Shown: positions 12,701 to 27,700 of the stretch, piece by piece
Layout of the letters: every line of letters starts with the position of its first letter
How positions within the stretch are numbered: position 1 is the first letter of the stretch
Assembly: GCA_947579665.1 (NCBI GenBank)
Contig: OX388345.1
Coordinates: 64,905,454 to 64,969,453, forward strand
DNA length: 64,000 nucleotides
Origin: Sympetrum striolatum
Taxonomy: Eukaryota; Arthropoda; Insecta; Odonata; Libellulidae
Direction of reading: 5' to 3'
The notes under the pieces: model-generated
Told to the model about the DNA's origin: nothing
Database searches by the model: none
The model's input: the letters and a program-made list of their open reading frames with translations, nothing else
Program-made: the position numbers and the translations under genes

Positions 12701-15700
12701 AATTAGGATTTTACTTGCATTACTGAATTTAGAGGTAAAATATAAATGGGAGTAAGATGCAGACACATTTCTTGGATTAATTGGTTTTTGTGTTAACTTT
12801 TCTGCAATATACTAGATATTTTGAAGTAGATGAACAGAAATGAAGCACTTGTACGGGCCTCAATTCATACGACTCGAGGAATAAAAAACGTCGATCTTCA
12901 CTTGACAGGAATGTTACGAATATGATTTAGAATGAACATTGAAGATATAACATTCGATAATGTAGAAATATAATCATATTCCTACATAAGAGAATATTTG
13001 TAAATCAACAAAATAAGTCCCGGGAAGTACTACATAAACAGGAAAATAGTACAAGACTGTAGCTGCTATTTAATTGCAATGGTACACCTTCATTTCACAA
13101 CCTATAGATAAAGGAATTAGATGGCCAACAGAAGACTCGAAGATAACGTTATGAGATAATAAACACGATTACAAGTTAGAAATGGACAATACATTAGCAC
13201 AATTGATTTACCCAAGGGATTGAATGAGATCATTACATTATCGATCAAGGAAACGATAGTAGTTTCAATAAAGAAACATCGTTAAAATTTTTATAGGAGT
13301 TATCTTGAACTAGACTCTCCCAGTGATTGCATTAATTTTTTAATCATCCATGATAAATATTTTATCAGGAGAGCATTCAGATTATATTGCACACCGAGAG
13401 ATAGATGCCCTTTATTCCTCATATGTGACCCGAGAGTTAAGAAATTTTGCACCACGATAAATAGATAGAAAGTTATTTCGGCTTACTATAAGGAAGTAAC
13501 AATGATTTTATCTCACCACTCCTATTAGCGATACTTCTGCGGATTAAAAAGTGATTTACACCATACGAAAAATAAAGTTACAAAAATAGTATAGAATTAA
13601 AGTAAGAAGAAGAAGCGAGACTTGGTAACAAAAATAAAAATCTTACGATGGTATTCCTTAAAGTTACGCTTGAATATTAATAATAATATTGAAGTACTTT
13701 CAAATAAAAGATGGAGAACAGAAGCATATAAAGAAGACAGAAAAGCATGTTAATGTTTTATAGCAATTAATCCTCGATAAATTTATGATATTCATTTTCT
13801 CATGAAATGTTTCATAATAAGCATTTGCTAACATAATAGACACTGATTCAAATCACAGCAAGGGAGCAAAAATTTAAAATTAAGTCATTAGGAGAATTTC
13901 TCAAACAGGCACGTTAATAAATTAAAAAATGTTAATAAGATTTTCAGGTTCAGTTCGATCGCAAAAAAATTAAAGAACGCGATTTAAATCCTCTTGAAGC
14001 AGAGGAGAGTAATTACGACTGATGGTGTAAGGTAATTAAAGAACGCAGAGGTGTAAGAGCACAAGCAGGAAAAGGGATACCCCACGCGATAAGAATTAGA
14101 TAAGAGTGATCCGTGTGCATGTTAGGAAGGCATCCTGAAGACGCTTCATCCAACTGGAGAAGGAAGTGATGAGCAGTGAAGTCTCCGGGGTTGAGAACTT
14201 GAGGAATCCGAGGGGTGACGCAGATAAGGTCCAAGTAGGAGATGAAACAGAAAACCGAACGAGAGAGGCCAAAGATAACGAACAATAAGGTAAGGAATGC
14301 CTCGAAGGACGGAGGGCGTCGGAGATAAAATTAATTTCGAAAATTTCTTCAAAGCGTTGCTGGTGTTTAAAACTCTCGTCGCTGACTTAGATTTAACGTG
14401 CGTGGAGTGAGCGTCACGTCAAAATAAAAGGAAAAATCGCCTCTCGAAATAACTTGAAAAGATAGGTCAGTCAAGGTGTTGAATCACATTTCTCATATGT
14501 AGACAGGAAAGAGAAGGCGGAGAATGAAAATGATACTGCGAATACTAAATGCGCGAGTCGCTAAAACCAAGGTGGGATATAAATTTAACGAATACGTAAT
14601 TACAGCGCATTTCTACCGTAAAAAGCTACATTACACTGGCATGCTCATTATACTTAACTCATAATAATTACATATTTCCGCCACTTTATCTAAATTAGAT
14701 ACGAAATCTAACTAAACTTTTTCACTTTTCCGCGCCAGTCACACCTCACTTACGTAATTTTAATTAAAATAATTCGATTGTACCTCTCAACCGAGATAAC
14801 ATCAGCGTCAATAGACGAATCTCGTTTTTAGACATGGAATCTCTGCTTCTTACACTGATACAATGAAGAGTTTATCTGGGTAACATCATCGAAGTTTCTA
14901 AAACTTAACCAAAAAAATAATAGTGAGATTCAATTCATGGAGGAGGCTAAAATATTGTGGAATTCCGAAATAATCGAAAGAAATGTAAAAAAACAAGTTT
15001 TATAAAACAACAACGTAACTTTTACTTATCCGCACACAGAGGAATAATGAGACCTGGCACTATAATTTTGCACTATACTTGCACTTACATTTTTACTCTG
15101 ATGCATATGGACGCGACCGTTACTCAAGTTATCGAGGAATTACTCCAAAATACACATCGAGACCTATCATCTTATAGTACCATGAAACCGAAGAGAGAAC
15201 GAGGATGTTTGATTGAAGTTTTCACACTTTTACAAATTAAAACAAATACAATTACTCTTTGAGTTGAGCCAGTGCTTTGAAAATAGATCAGCTTATAGTT
15301 TTACTAACTCCTCAGAAAGGAAGAAACCGAGGAGAGAACTAGGATGTTTGATTGATGTTTTCACACTTTTACGAATTAAGAGAAATACAATTACTCTTTG
15401 AGTTGAGCCAATGCTTTGAAAATTGATCAGCTTATAGTTTTAATAACACCTCAGAGAAGAATAAAATGAAGTATGAAGCAAATCGATGTAAATCCCAACT
15501 AACCGAATAGTTTCGTCGAGCTGCTTGAGCGGAGCCCCTTTCTCTTCACCGTCTTCGTGATGTAACACAGCCTCGTAGATCTGGAACTGCCTTAGCAGGT
15601 CCAAGTCTGTACCCTGCTTGGACATATACCTGTAAAGAAAAATAGAATTGTTGAAATTATATCAATAACGATATATGTGGGATACGTTAAGATGGCTCCA

Positions 15701-18700
15701 ATTGCTTGATTATCTAATAACTAAATTCTGAGAATTTTATGCAATCGCGAAAACTATAATGAACGAAGTCATAACTCGGGAATCCTGGATTCTTGTAAAC
15801 ATATCATCTACGAAAAAAGAAAACCACTGAGAGTTTTGTAACTATAGCCTATAGTTATAATAGCCAACTTATAATTAGTGGCAAATAAATTGGAATTTAA
15901 AGTATCTCTGAAGTTTCGCGGTAAGATAAAATATCAACTTCTTGGTAACTCAGACACTAACGAAAACATTAATTCATATAATGTACTGAAAATGAAAAGT
16001 ACTAAGAAAAATTGCAACTTATAATTAGTAGCAAATTAAGTGGATTTTAAAGCATTTCTAAGGTGCCACGATCGGATCAATTTTTTTATTCAAACTCTAC
16101 GAGATGGTGATACATAACAAATTAATTAATGAAAACCAGTGTAAAAAGGAACTGGCGCAACATATTTGAGGTATAGGGGAGTCAAGTAAATTATAAACTA
16201 CTTAAATCTAATAACCAGAAAATGTAAAACTCAGTCATAAAACGTACTGTTACACTTCACTAATTATCATGCACTTAGTAGCAAGCAAAGGAAGGTTACA
16301 AAATAATAATTTCCGAGATAATGAAAATCTCATCCTGATGAAAAAGAAAAAACGCAGTATGTCATCAATATAAACGGAAATTAGTTTTCCCAAAGACAAG
16401 GAAATCAATTACAATAGTCATCGAATCAGCAACAGTGCATGATTAAACTCGCAGAAATTGGTAGCTATCGCGAAAATTTAAATTTGCTAATATTAATCAC
16501 AGAAAAAAATCCACAACGTCACTTGATTACTCAATCAATCAGCAATTATTTCGGAGGGGAAAACTCCTCACTACAAAATGAGAGTGGTAAAAACAAATTC
16601 ACCGGTAGCACATGTCAGGGATAGTGGAGCAAGGAAATACCTCGGACCGGGGGGCTCCCAACTCAAGCGCCACACTGAAACATTTTAGGAACAGCTCATA
16701 CTCAGGAGAGTCATCTCCCCTTAGCCTCTCCTCCCTTGCTCAACATCGTCCTTTTTCCCTCTAACCCACTCCAGAAGTCGCTTCTACACACGGCAATCCC
16801 CAACCCCGCCGCACGCCACAAGGGCACCTGAGGTGTTGTTGGGCCCTTGCCCGCTCTTCTGATTCTTCCTCCCCTTCGCAAACTCCCACACAAAACTCAC
16901 TCCCGCCACTGGACCGAAATCATCCCAAATCGCGAATTCGTTTTAATATACAGGCACCGGTCCGAATGACAAACGGGAGGCGCAGATTCCAAAGGGGTGA
17001 GGAGCCAAACGCCGCGGCAGGTTTCCCGAAGCCAATTACCGAAAAATTGACCGCCATATCCTCGACATAAAGTTGAAATCACTACCGATTTGTGCAGCTA
17101 ATGAAGGAATAAATAGGGATTCCTTCTTGAGATGTAAATGGTCCATTTCAAACATAAAGAGTAAATAACTTTAACGCGAAAATATACCATTTGAAATGGG
17201 AATAATTGTATATTAACAGTGTGCAGTTGTAACTGGGTAGCAGCTGTTTATTAAAATGCGTAGTTTTAGCTTGGGGATATTTGTTTTTTGTAGTGAAACG
17301 TTGTAGCTGGAAAATCAATGCATTGTAATAAACGTATTTTGTAGTTGATATATCTTCTATAACAGTCAATGACGTTTCATTATTGTAATTAGTACTGTAT
17401 ATAGTTTTTTTATGAATGTATAGAATTGGTATGTGTTAATGTAAACTAGTATTGTAATTATGTTGCCACCGGACTTTTAGTCTATCAGTAACATATCAAT
17501 CAATAACACTAACAAATACATAAAGAAATAATCGGCTTTGGAAACCTTCAAGCAACTAATCAACTAATAAAATAAATATCCGCAAAAGATATTTCAACAG
17601 ATGATAATCTAAGATTGATATGAGTAATTTTACCAGAACTTGCATTCGTTAATTATTTTGCTAATATTTGGGGTAAATAGAAAGTTGGGTCTGAAAGAAA
17701 GATTAATGGGGTGGTTTTACAAGTATTCTGAGTACGTTACTGGAAAATTTACGACCTATGTTCCTAATTGAATAAATCCTCAATCGTCATAAAAATAAAA
17801 GAAAAGTTTACGACCAGCAGTTTTCTCCAATTTAAATATATTTTAAAAAAAATTTCCATGTATACTTTTAAACCAAAAACAAATGCTGGAACAAACAGAG
17901 AAAAGCAGAAAAGTTACTTCATCGGTAATGTATGCTTGAGACAAGTATCTGACATTTTGTGAGACTGATGGATGTCATATTGCTATTTTAATACATGGGA
18001 TTACATAGAAACAAGTACTCAAAGTTACAGATGAAACTGATTACCTCAGAAATGGTTTCAGAGAAAATAATAATTAATATGGATGAATAAACCTGGATGA
18101 GAATCATTAAAATTAATATTCTGGGTTAAGATATTTCCTTCATTGCTATCAACATATTTTTTTACTATATCTCAACTTAATACGAGAAAGTCTGAATTGT
18201 TATGTATCCATTCGAGTGGGGTTGAATTTAACCACAAAAGTTTTCTCATTCTATGAGATTATTAAGAAGAACTTTACTTAATTATCTCGTATGCTTAATT
18301 GCTTTAGGTCTCTTTAAGGCAAAATTTATTATATTCGTATAAAATTTCTAAGTTCAGCAAAATAAAGTTATGCGAAGGATTTAATGATAAAACACAATTT
18401 ATTATCAACTGGATAAATGGATTGGACATTTGACGAAAGTAATTAAGTTTATGCAGGAATCTATAATTTCTCCATACGCATATACATTAATGTCACAATC
18501 GTAATGGACATACAATTATGCGGGTCACATAAGAATGAAATCCAGTAACGAAAAGTGTTTAAAGACAGAATAAATTATTTCATGAAAATATATATATATA
18601 CTGCGACAAAATAGGAAAATGAATGAAATGTGGATGTGAAAGAGAAATATTCAAGCGAGAAAACGAAGGAAATGTAATTGAGGGATCAACTTTGACCCCA

Positions 18701-21700
18701 ATCGCCCGTTTAAAGGTATACACTAATAAACTTCATTTATAGAATACTGGCTTCATAGATAGAACATAGAGTCATGACTTTATCAGGTCACTCAAACCGA
18801 ACATTTTCTGCAATGGACCGATTTCAGTTTTCCATTCAAGAGAGCAGACGGCGAACTTGTCTCTTAATCCAGTTCCGTAACGCATTCCAGAGCGAGGGAC
18901 TAACGAGCAAGAGACACTTTTCAACGGACAGTAAAACGGTCGCGAGTGACTCACTCCAGCTGCTACTGCGCAAAGCTTTACCTTAGTTTATGCCGATCTC
19001 CTGGAACCTTATATAAGTGCCAACCTATTTCTTTCGCGCAAATCCTTTTTCGCGTGGGCCCGTTATTTCCATCTCGAGCGTGGGAAAGACATCAACTCTA
19101 TTTTGATCGAAGAAGAAAATTCCTCGGCGGAAGATACGCCATGCACGCGTGTTTACCGAGTTGATACGGAGTAATTCCTTGCAAAAAGTAGTCTGCCAAA
19201 TTTTTCCATGCAACTTGAATAGAAGCGATTAAGTTTCAGATACCAAGCTCTGTTGGCTGTGCACTACTTCCTTCGGAAATGAATTATTAGCAGATCAATT
19301 TAAAAGGGTAACCTGTAATAGTCTAAAATTAGATACCATAATAGAAAACCAAACCAATAAAAAAACATAACGGATTATAACTGTTATATAACCTAAATAT
19401 CGTGCATACAGTTAAATTTGTAGACTTCATATTGCTATAAAACTCATTTATAAAAAAATGGGGTTATTGTAAGAATGGTCATGTTAGACTAAAATACGCC
19501 TATCAATAAAGATGAAATTATAGTAATTATTAGTATTATTGCTAAACTGACAAAGAATGGAAATCGGTAGTTCAATGGTTAGAATACCTGCCCGGAAAGT
19601 GGGAGACCTGGGTTCGAGTCCCAGCCAAGTCACTATTTTTCACTTCTGTATAACGTTATATTACGTTGAACTAACAAATATCACATCCAGATCTGGGAAA
19701 CAATAACACATCGGCAGAAGAATCGAAATTCGCCGGGGACGGCCGTTCGTAAAACTGAACACGCCCGTAGCTATCTTGCGAGTTGCTTGAATAAACACTT
19801 CTACTAATTACTGCTAATTTTATACCAATAATTCAAATTAACTGATAAAAATGTACGAGGGCATCCAAATATATTAATCGTTAAGTATCCTAACGGAAAA
19901 TTTTCCGCTTCACTTTCAGTCGACGAAAGGAATGCGACTAAGAAAATATTCAAACTTTTACAATTGTCCAAGTGACCATTGTGAACCAAAAATATTAGTT
20001 TGAAAAACGCAGGTCCTCTACCTATGATTTACTATTTCGATTTCAAAAGCAAAGACGGAAATTACCAAGCTGCATAAAAATCTCGGAGATATAATTAAAA
20101 TTGAGTATCCAACGTCGGTGAAATATCGTATTTCACTTGATAAGATACGACAAATAAAGAAAAAGCAGTCACAAGTGTCTTAAATTAAATTCGAACTATC
20201 TCCTTATTATACTGGACCGTGACGTTGTAAATGATTTGTTAACGTACGAGAAGTTAAAAAATTTCAAATTAAATTTTCAATAACAATTGACTGAAAAGGC
20301 AAAAATACAGAATGGTAAAAGCTCTTTCAAAATTTAGGTATTATTTCAAGCTAACGTCATTAACACTAATCATTTTCAACAAAAGAATGTATCTCCTCCT
20401 ACTTTCTTAGGTACGGAAGCGATGAATATGATAAAGTATTTAAAGGAATACAAACGTTAAAATATTGAAAATTATTGAACGGTTACTTTTACGATGGAAC
20501 AAAAAAAGAAGTTCGAAGTTTTGAATTTAACGTAGCAGAACCTGGCAAGTTTCGTCCGAGATACGAGCTTACGCCTGAAACGTATGCACCCCGACATGCA
20601 TTTCCGACCGGGTATCATGGCTGTGTCAGTCCGGTAACAAGAAGAATCCTGTAAAAATCGAGAGACAGTAGAAAAATGGCGATATATTTAAACAAAGGGT
20701 TATTAGTTAACACATAAATATGAGGAGGTTAAATATGGCGAGATCCTGAGCAAGTACCGAGATTCCACAAAAATGTAAGGGATAAAAAGTAAAAAAGTCA
20801 CATAATACAATACTAGCTCACGAATACACAACTTATGATCCAATCTCCGATCTTAATTAAGGCTACACGAATGGCAAAAGGGCTGCTTCTCGTGATTAAT
20901 TCATCGATCCATACCTGCTGGACGATAGGAATACGTCCAACGCAAAATACAAATAAAAAATAAGCGAAAATGAGCTTAAATCTCCGAAAACAGCAATACC
21001 TCAAGACTTTCTCTCCGGAGGCTCAAGGCTTCCTACGAAGAAGCGTACATTTCGGGCAGAGTACATGCAGCGCTGACGTAATGCGTATTTATCGTGAGGA
21101 AATCTTATACTTGAATACAACATAAATTAGACCTATCATCGGCTTGTTCTCTATTTGGGCTCGAGGCAAGGATGAGGCAAAATGTGGAATCATCTCGAAA
21201 TTTACAGGGACTGCAAAATCAGACTGAGAATTCAATCTCAAAGTAAGTTTAAACACATATTAAATAAGTTATTGTATTGTTATTACAGATGATACGTGAA
21301 TAACTTTCAAGTCAAGAAGAAACGATTAGGATCATGAAAGCAAGATAAATGTGTAAAAATGTACGGGTAAAAACCCTATGAAGAAATATATGAATTATTT
21401 GTAAATAATAAAATGGGTTGAAAGTTTACATTCTGAATGAAGGCGTATTTTTAGGCACTACTGCAGCTCAAAATTAACAATTTACGCTCATTATTCCGGA
21501 TCCCTTTTCATAAACAAAATACCTAATTACCTTACCATGAAAAAGCGTAAACAGAATCTTTTGACGAAAAAATTGATAAACTTACAGCTAAAAAATAATG
21601 GGTGCCGATAAAACTCCTTCAAAATTGGTTTTGCCGACATCCTTTGCACCCCAATTTGCAAAACTCCATTCTATATGGTTGCTTTGCGTGCTCTGACAAT

Positions 21701-24700
21701 TGTATTTCTCGTCATATAATATACATTAACTTGCTATGACGACGAATTCCTTTCCTTAAAATGTTTCAACTCGTAATTAAATGCCATCCTTAGAATATGT
21801 AAACTAGAAATTCTTAAATTTCTGGAGTTCACGAACATCACAGCTTTTTCATTATACTTCACGATTTAATTCGAATGTTTCTTGTCTCATTTTTATTGTG
21901 CTTGTATCAGTCGATTGGAAGGTTTATTCCAGCCTCAATTTCGCTTAATTGAGTCCTGTGTCTGTTTATCTACACATAATAGGTTCAATGATGAATATCC
22001 GAGTTAGACAATTCCGCTCTGCAAGTCACTTTACTTCTTCAAATATCACTAGATGTCTCTGTTTCAGAACTAGGGCGGTTACTCTATCAGCATTTGGATC
22101 TAGATCTAAAGCAATCCGTTGCAAGCGGGACGAACTGTGTACCATCAGAGACAAACACGAGGAACAAAGGGGCCAATCGAAGAACAATGCCAGAAATCGA
22201 GGAGAACTTCTTTTCTCGGTGGCGAAGTTTACGCAAATGGTGTCCGAAAGAAATCTTAATAGCCCAGTCGAAAGCATTAATTGCAGCTGGCTCCGTTGGC
22301 CTCCCTCTTTGGACAACCCTAACCTTCTCCAGCTGGCTCGCAGTGCACCTCACCCACTCGCTATGCTTTCTCTCGCCACCCCACGCACCTGCCATTTAAG
22401 ATACGTCCAATGCGACCAATGGCGTTCTGCGGTATTTATCCCACTGCGATGAGGTAAGTGAAGACCTTGTCAGACATTGCGTGAGCGTCATTAGTGGAAA
22501 AGTGCGATATTGATCGAAGAAAAAAACAATAGAAATTATTATTCCTGTCAACCAAAACTATTTATTTGCATTCATCCAAACGAAAAAAGAAATAAGAAAG
22601 TGCGGAGAGAGCAGAGGGAAAAAAATCCACAGGAAAATGCAAGATGGGTGGTTAAAATATTTTAATGACTTTATTGATATGATATTGAGACTGAAAAATC
22701 TCTTCCATTTAACCTTTCATAAGTGATATTAATAAAAACATAAATAATGTGTAGGTGAATAGAGATAGATAGGCAAACTTTAGAAGGAGTGGATGTAAAA
22801 CAAAACCTAAGATACTACAATAGGAAAAGAGACGCACTGCAGGAAAATACCCACAAAAAAGGGGGTGTGAAAAACCTACGCAATTCTACTGATAGTACAA
22901 GCTAAAAGATGTAAATGAAAGGTCGCCAAGGATACAAATAAAACATAAATAGTATATAGGTTAATAGAAGTTGAGAAGGAAACGTTAGGAGTGGATTTAA
23001 AACAAAACCTAAGGTATTATCTTAGGACAAAAGAACCTACCTCAACTAGGGACAAAAGAACCTACGCGAACCTACTGATAGTACAAGCAAAAAGAAGAAA
23101 ATGAAAGCTGTGTATGACATGAGAATCAATCTTTTTTAGAGTGTGTATACCAAAATCGAGCAAATCTGTGACAGATTTCTTCCACTTTCCTATCAAAAAT
23201 ATTTTTATTACAAATTATTTGATACATTGACATTTTGTTTGCGTGATTGCGAAAATCATGCAAAAATGAACGAAAGAAAATATGATGAGATTTTACGATC
23301 AAGTACGAAAGGTGTCCCCAAAAAAAGCGAAAATAAATTTGGCGAGGACTTGTTTCGCGTGCCAGAAACGAGTCATCGGCGTGCCTCGTTTGGCGCACGT
23401 GCCAAGGGTTCCCCACCCCTGATGTAAGAGGACCAGATGGAATAGATACACAGCATTGTGTAGTGGTGAAAATACAGCAGAAGACAAACGGAAGAAGGAG
23501 GGTAAATATGCAGATCGGATTGAGGGAAGACGGCGAGGGAGTCAAAACGTTGCACACGCCACCTGATAAAATGCAGTCTGACCGGGTCTTGTGGCTTGGA
23601 TCGTTGTTAACATTGGAAATATATATTTAACGGATTATTAGACAGGGTGATAAGAAACGAGAAAGAGAATAGATGTGTGATGATAGATAGATATATGTCT
23701 TCATTAGGCGTAATTGAGCCATCTTTAATCCAACCGATAAAAATAAATGAAAGATTCTCGATCATATTACTCATAAAGATTGAAAATGTACGAGATGAAA
23801 TCTGTTGCTGATCATTAGTCAAAAGTTCTACATTAAAATTAACGTAATCAATCCTAACTTGGTTGAATTTCGTAGAAACTATATTAAAAGAAGAAAAAAT
23901 CTCCATCTCTTTCATAATATATATTTCAGTCCTCGAAGTCCTGCATATTTATTAGAATTTTCTATTTTCTTGGATGTAGAACAGTTACATGATCTTTGAT
24001 TGGTATCCAAAATTTAAATTGTTTTGTATCCCCCATTCACACATAGCTCAACAATTACTAAAATGAGCAAAATCGGAAAGTTGACTTATATGGAAGTTAA
24101 GAGAAAAGAGAAAAAGCTAAGACAGTAACATTAAACGAACCGTATTTCTTAATTCAACCACTTAGTCTGTTTTGATGCTTCTAAAAAGAATATATTGTGA
24201 AATTGTTAAAAATTACATAAGTAGAATCAAATTAACCACAGTTTCTAAAATTTCGGAGATTAATATTAAAATCTCTGTGAGACGTTTTATTACTTTCAAA
24301 CATGACAAAGGCTACGATTATTATTTATTGTAAAATAATACCATTTCCCTCCATATTTTAAGGCAGAAGCTAGAATCTCGATAAGAGAAACAATCAATGG
24401 AACTACTGACATTTTTATTTATTCTGAAAAAACAAAACTTCATCTTTTAGGAAACAACGAATTATCAAAACTTGTTTACTTTTGCGAGCATTTTTTAAGA
24501 GCAGAGAGCTAATAACTCATAAATTCACCTAGAAAATAGCGTGAATCACGTACACTCCGAGTTGTTTGCGTAACGGAGACCTTAGAAATAAAGAGAAAAC
24601 CTAACAAACACCGACGGCACCTAGCATGCGACATCTGCGTGCTGATAGAAGTAAAAAATCGGAGATGAAAAGGCAAAAAATATTTTCTCCTGGAGTTGGC

Positions 24701-27700
24701 ACAGTTTTCAAAGCATGATGACGGTTCCTAATGGTGCAAACGCTAATGCGAAACAGTGTATTCATTTTTCATTCAGACATTAGGTATTCGGGGAATGACA
24801 TAAATTTTCGAAAGATTTTATTCAAATGTTATTTCCGCTGAAATTGAAACTGAAAATCTTCCGAAATCGTTCTGGGCATTTTCAACCGCGGGGATTGTAC
24901 AAAATAACGGGTCTTTTTCGCAGCGTATTTACTCCACGAATTATCACAGCGGAAATTAGCCTGAGAAGCAACCAAGGAAGGCGCCATGAACACGATTCCG
25001 TTAAAAAATCTCATCAGTGGAGAAAGTGAGATATAATGAAAAAGACACATTCTTGGGAGTCATGAGCATTTAAATTATTTCGCGCTCTACCACTGGAAAG
25101 GGAAACCTTGAAAACAGAATTAAAGAACGCACTTTCATTCACCGATAACATTTCTATTAACAATAAGGAAATTCGCCCATAATTTAAAATTATAACAAAG
25201 TTCCACTGATCCTATGAACGAAGGTTCGCCAACTAACACGTCTAAATGAGCAAATTTAAATTATGAATCCGGAGATGAAAGCGTGAAAAAATAATGTTTC
25301 GCTAACAGCAGCTGAATCACATTCTTGGCTCGTTTACCTGCATTTGGGGCTTTCCACAGAGTCATTTTATTTTCAGTGATACAGAGTTTCTACGAAATGT
25401 AACGTTATTCTACTCTTGTCTAATCGTCAAGGGTTACTATATTTCACTGAAATTTAAAGGAAAATAAGTATCTAATAATTATAATTTGTTAATATTGGAA
25501 TTAGTATATAATTGTATTTAAATGCAAAAACGTTGATCTCGGTTAAAAGATTGCTTCTTTAAGATTATGAAAGTAAAGATCCCAGAGAATGTGAAATCAA
25601 AATTTGTTTTAGCACAATTTTAGCATTAGGACGGATTCCCAACTGTTCCATAAATAATCAGCTAAAACACAGCACACACCATTTTGTTACATTTTACTAT
25701 TTACATAAACTTTAATTTTTATAAGATTTGACGAAGAAAAATATTTTCTTTTGATTTTTTGTTTGTAATATATTGTATTACTCTTATTTAAGAGAAAAGG
25801 GTTTTTAAATGCCGAGATACCGGTGTATATGACCTTAGTTGTCGAGGTACCATTTCTGTTCAACTCTACTACTACTACTACTAAAACACTGCTGATGCAA
25901 TAGCTACAGCGTTTTAGATCAGAGATCAGGTCAGAAAAAAATTAATGGTATAAAGAGATGCGTTGACAAAAGTATTAGATACCAACCTCTGTACAACACT
26001 CTCCATTCCTTGTTCCTCCAAAGCGTCCACTTGATCGTAATAAGTATCTTGGTCTGGTATTCCATTTAGAGTTCTGTTTATGAGAGTCATGGCGTATATG
26101 AGCAGTTCCGTGTCCGCGGTGTCATAATCCTTAAGAAGTCTCATGATGTTGGACCACGGCGGCAAACCTGATCAAAGAGAGTGAGATGGCCATTAGATTC
26201 CTCTTGTGTATACTTCATACCAGATGAAAATGCTTTTAAAATGAACGATAAGAAAGGATAACAATCACTTCAGAATCATTTTAATTTCCTCAATTTTAAT
26301 GGCCATGGTGTTTTACTCTCTGATGAGATGTTCGTTTGATAGTAATTACATAAATTTGACATAATTTCTCAAGATACTAATGAAATTATGCAAGTCCATT
26401 AATAAGTTAAAGTTACAGGTCTTGAGTCATAAAAATTACGAACCGTGAAAGGGCCGTGAATGAGGTGATACGATCTGGTGTATTAAAATCCAAGCAAAAG
26501 GAACACAAAAATATGAGTATCAAGACTGGATTTCGCATCAAAACTGGTCCCACTACTATAAAATTGAATTTTATACGTTAATTTTATATTCTAGAGGCAG
26601 GTAAGTCCCAAATAATGCAATCTTGATATGATGTCGATTAATGCAATAGTTTCAAGGTCAAGGCACGAAAAATTGTGTAAACATATTACACTTCCGACAT
26701 GAATTTACTCTATTCAGAGTATTGTTTAAATATGAACGAAATAGATGAATTTAACATTACAAAATCAGTTAGATTTATTACTTACAATATGCTTTTTTTA
26801 ACAGTTTAAACAGATATAAACATACAAAACATATATAACTACGAAAGAAATACATTTTTATGGATTATCTTTCGAACAAAATGTAAATTTTCGAAAGAGA
26901 ATTTCATTTGGATCCAAATATCATAAATCCCTACTCAATCGAAAATACAACTAACCTTGAGCGTTATCCACAGTGAGCACAGCACGGATGAGCAGGAGAC
27001 AGTTGGATTCCACGTATTCCGCAAACACGAGGAGAAGTTTGAGAGCTGTCTTCACGACTAAGCGGAAGCGACTTGCGATCAGAGAGTACAGCCACTGGAC
27101 CGTTTGGTTGTGAGCCATCACACCATTCATACCGTCCACGTACAACATCACCTGACCCAGGGCTGAATTAAAGAAATGTCAACTCATTTCTAATTGCCGT
27201 AAAAGTAACGCATACTTCCAAACAGCCAACTTTTTACACATTGAAAAGGTAAGGCGATGAAATAGATGCATTTTATAAGTTACATATATTAATTCAATAC
27301 TCAAATGATGTTGGGAATTAATGAATTGTGTACGTACCAGCGAGTTTAAATTAAAATTAAAAAATAGGTAATATCAGAGGTGAGTAATCAGAATATACCA
27401 CCCAATACATTTTAGAATGTTAGAATTTGTCTAATACATTGAAAGTACAGAAAACCCCTAAACCTTATTTCAAACTTTAGTCACATAAATTTCAAGTATT
27501 TTAATAGCTCAATAAGTTCAGGCTATGCATACTGAAATTCCTTGAAAATATAAAAGAATGTATTGTGTTTTTTTATGATAAAAAAATTTTTCACAAACAT
27601 TTTGTGAACACGAAAATTATATTCCCGTAAACTATTTCAGAATAATTAAAAAGATGAAAGAATCAGTTCGTTGAATTACTTTTCCATTTCAAAAAATTAA

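Larger units (their letters stand above)
15630..25986. other. Fhos intron between exons 5 and 6 (10.4 kb)
   Basis: This long intron is mostly AT-rich unique sequence. It holds a SINE (19561-19646), a 205-bp tandem pair (22738-23107), a hAT-like terminus (near 23330-23421) and GC-richer patches at about 16640-17060, 18780-19180 and 22030-22450. Overlapping ORFs on both strands in those patches reflect low stop density, not recognised proteins. Confidence 0.85.

Noticed and set aside
17440..17490. Shared 3' tail with 37750-37800 (ccaccggac / caccacgggac), possible LINE ends
   Set aside because: Similarity is short and weak; not enough to define an element.
19561..19635. Functional tRNA gene
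   Set aside because: A and B boxes are good, but the anticodon loop lacks T33, the acceptor ends do not pair, and a related copy shares non-tRNA tail sequence, so it is a SINE.
21949..22452. 167-residue plus-strand ORF with open frames on both strands
   Set aside because: No recognisable domain, and several frames are open at once, which fits base composition of a GC-richer patch rather than a gene.
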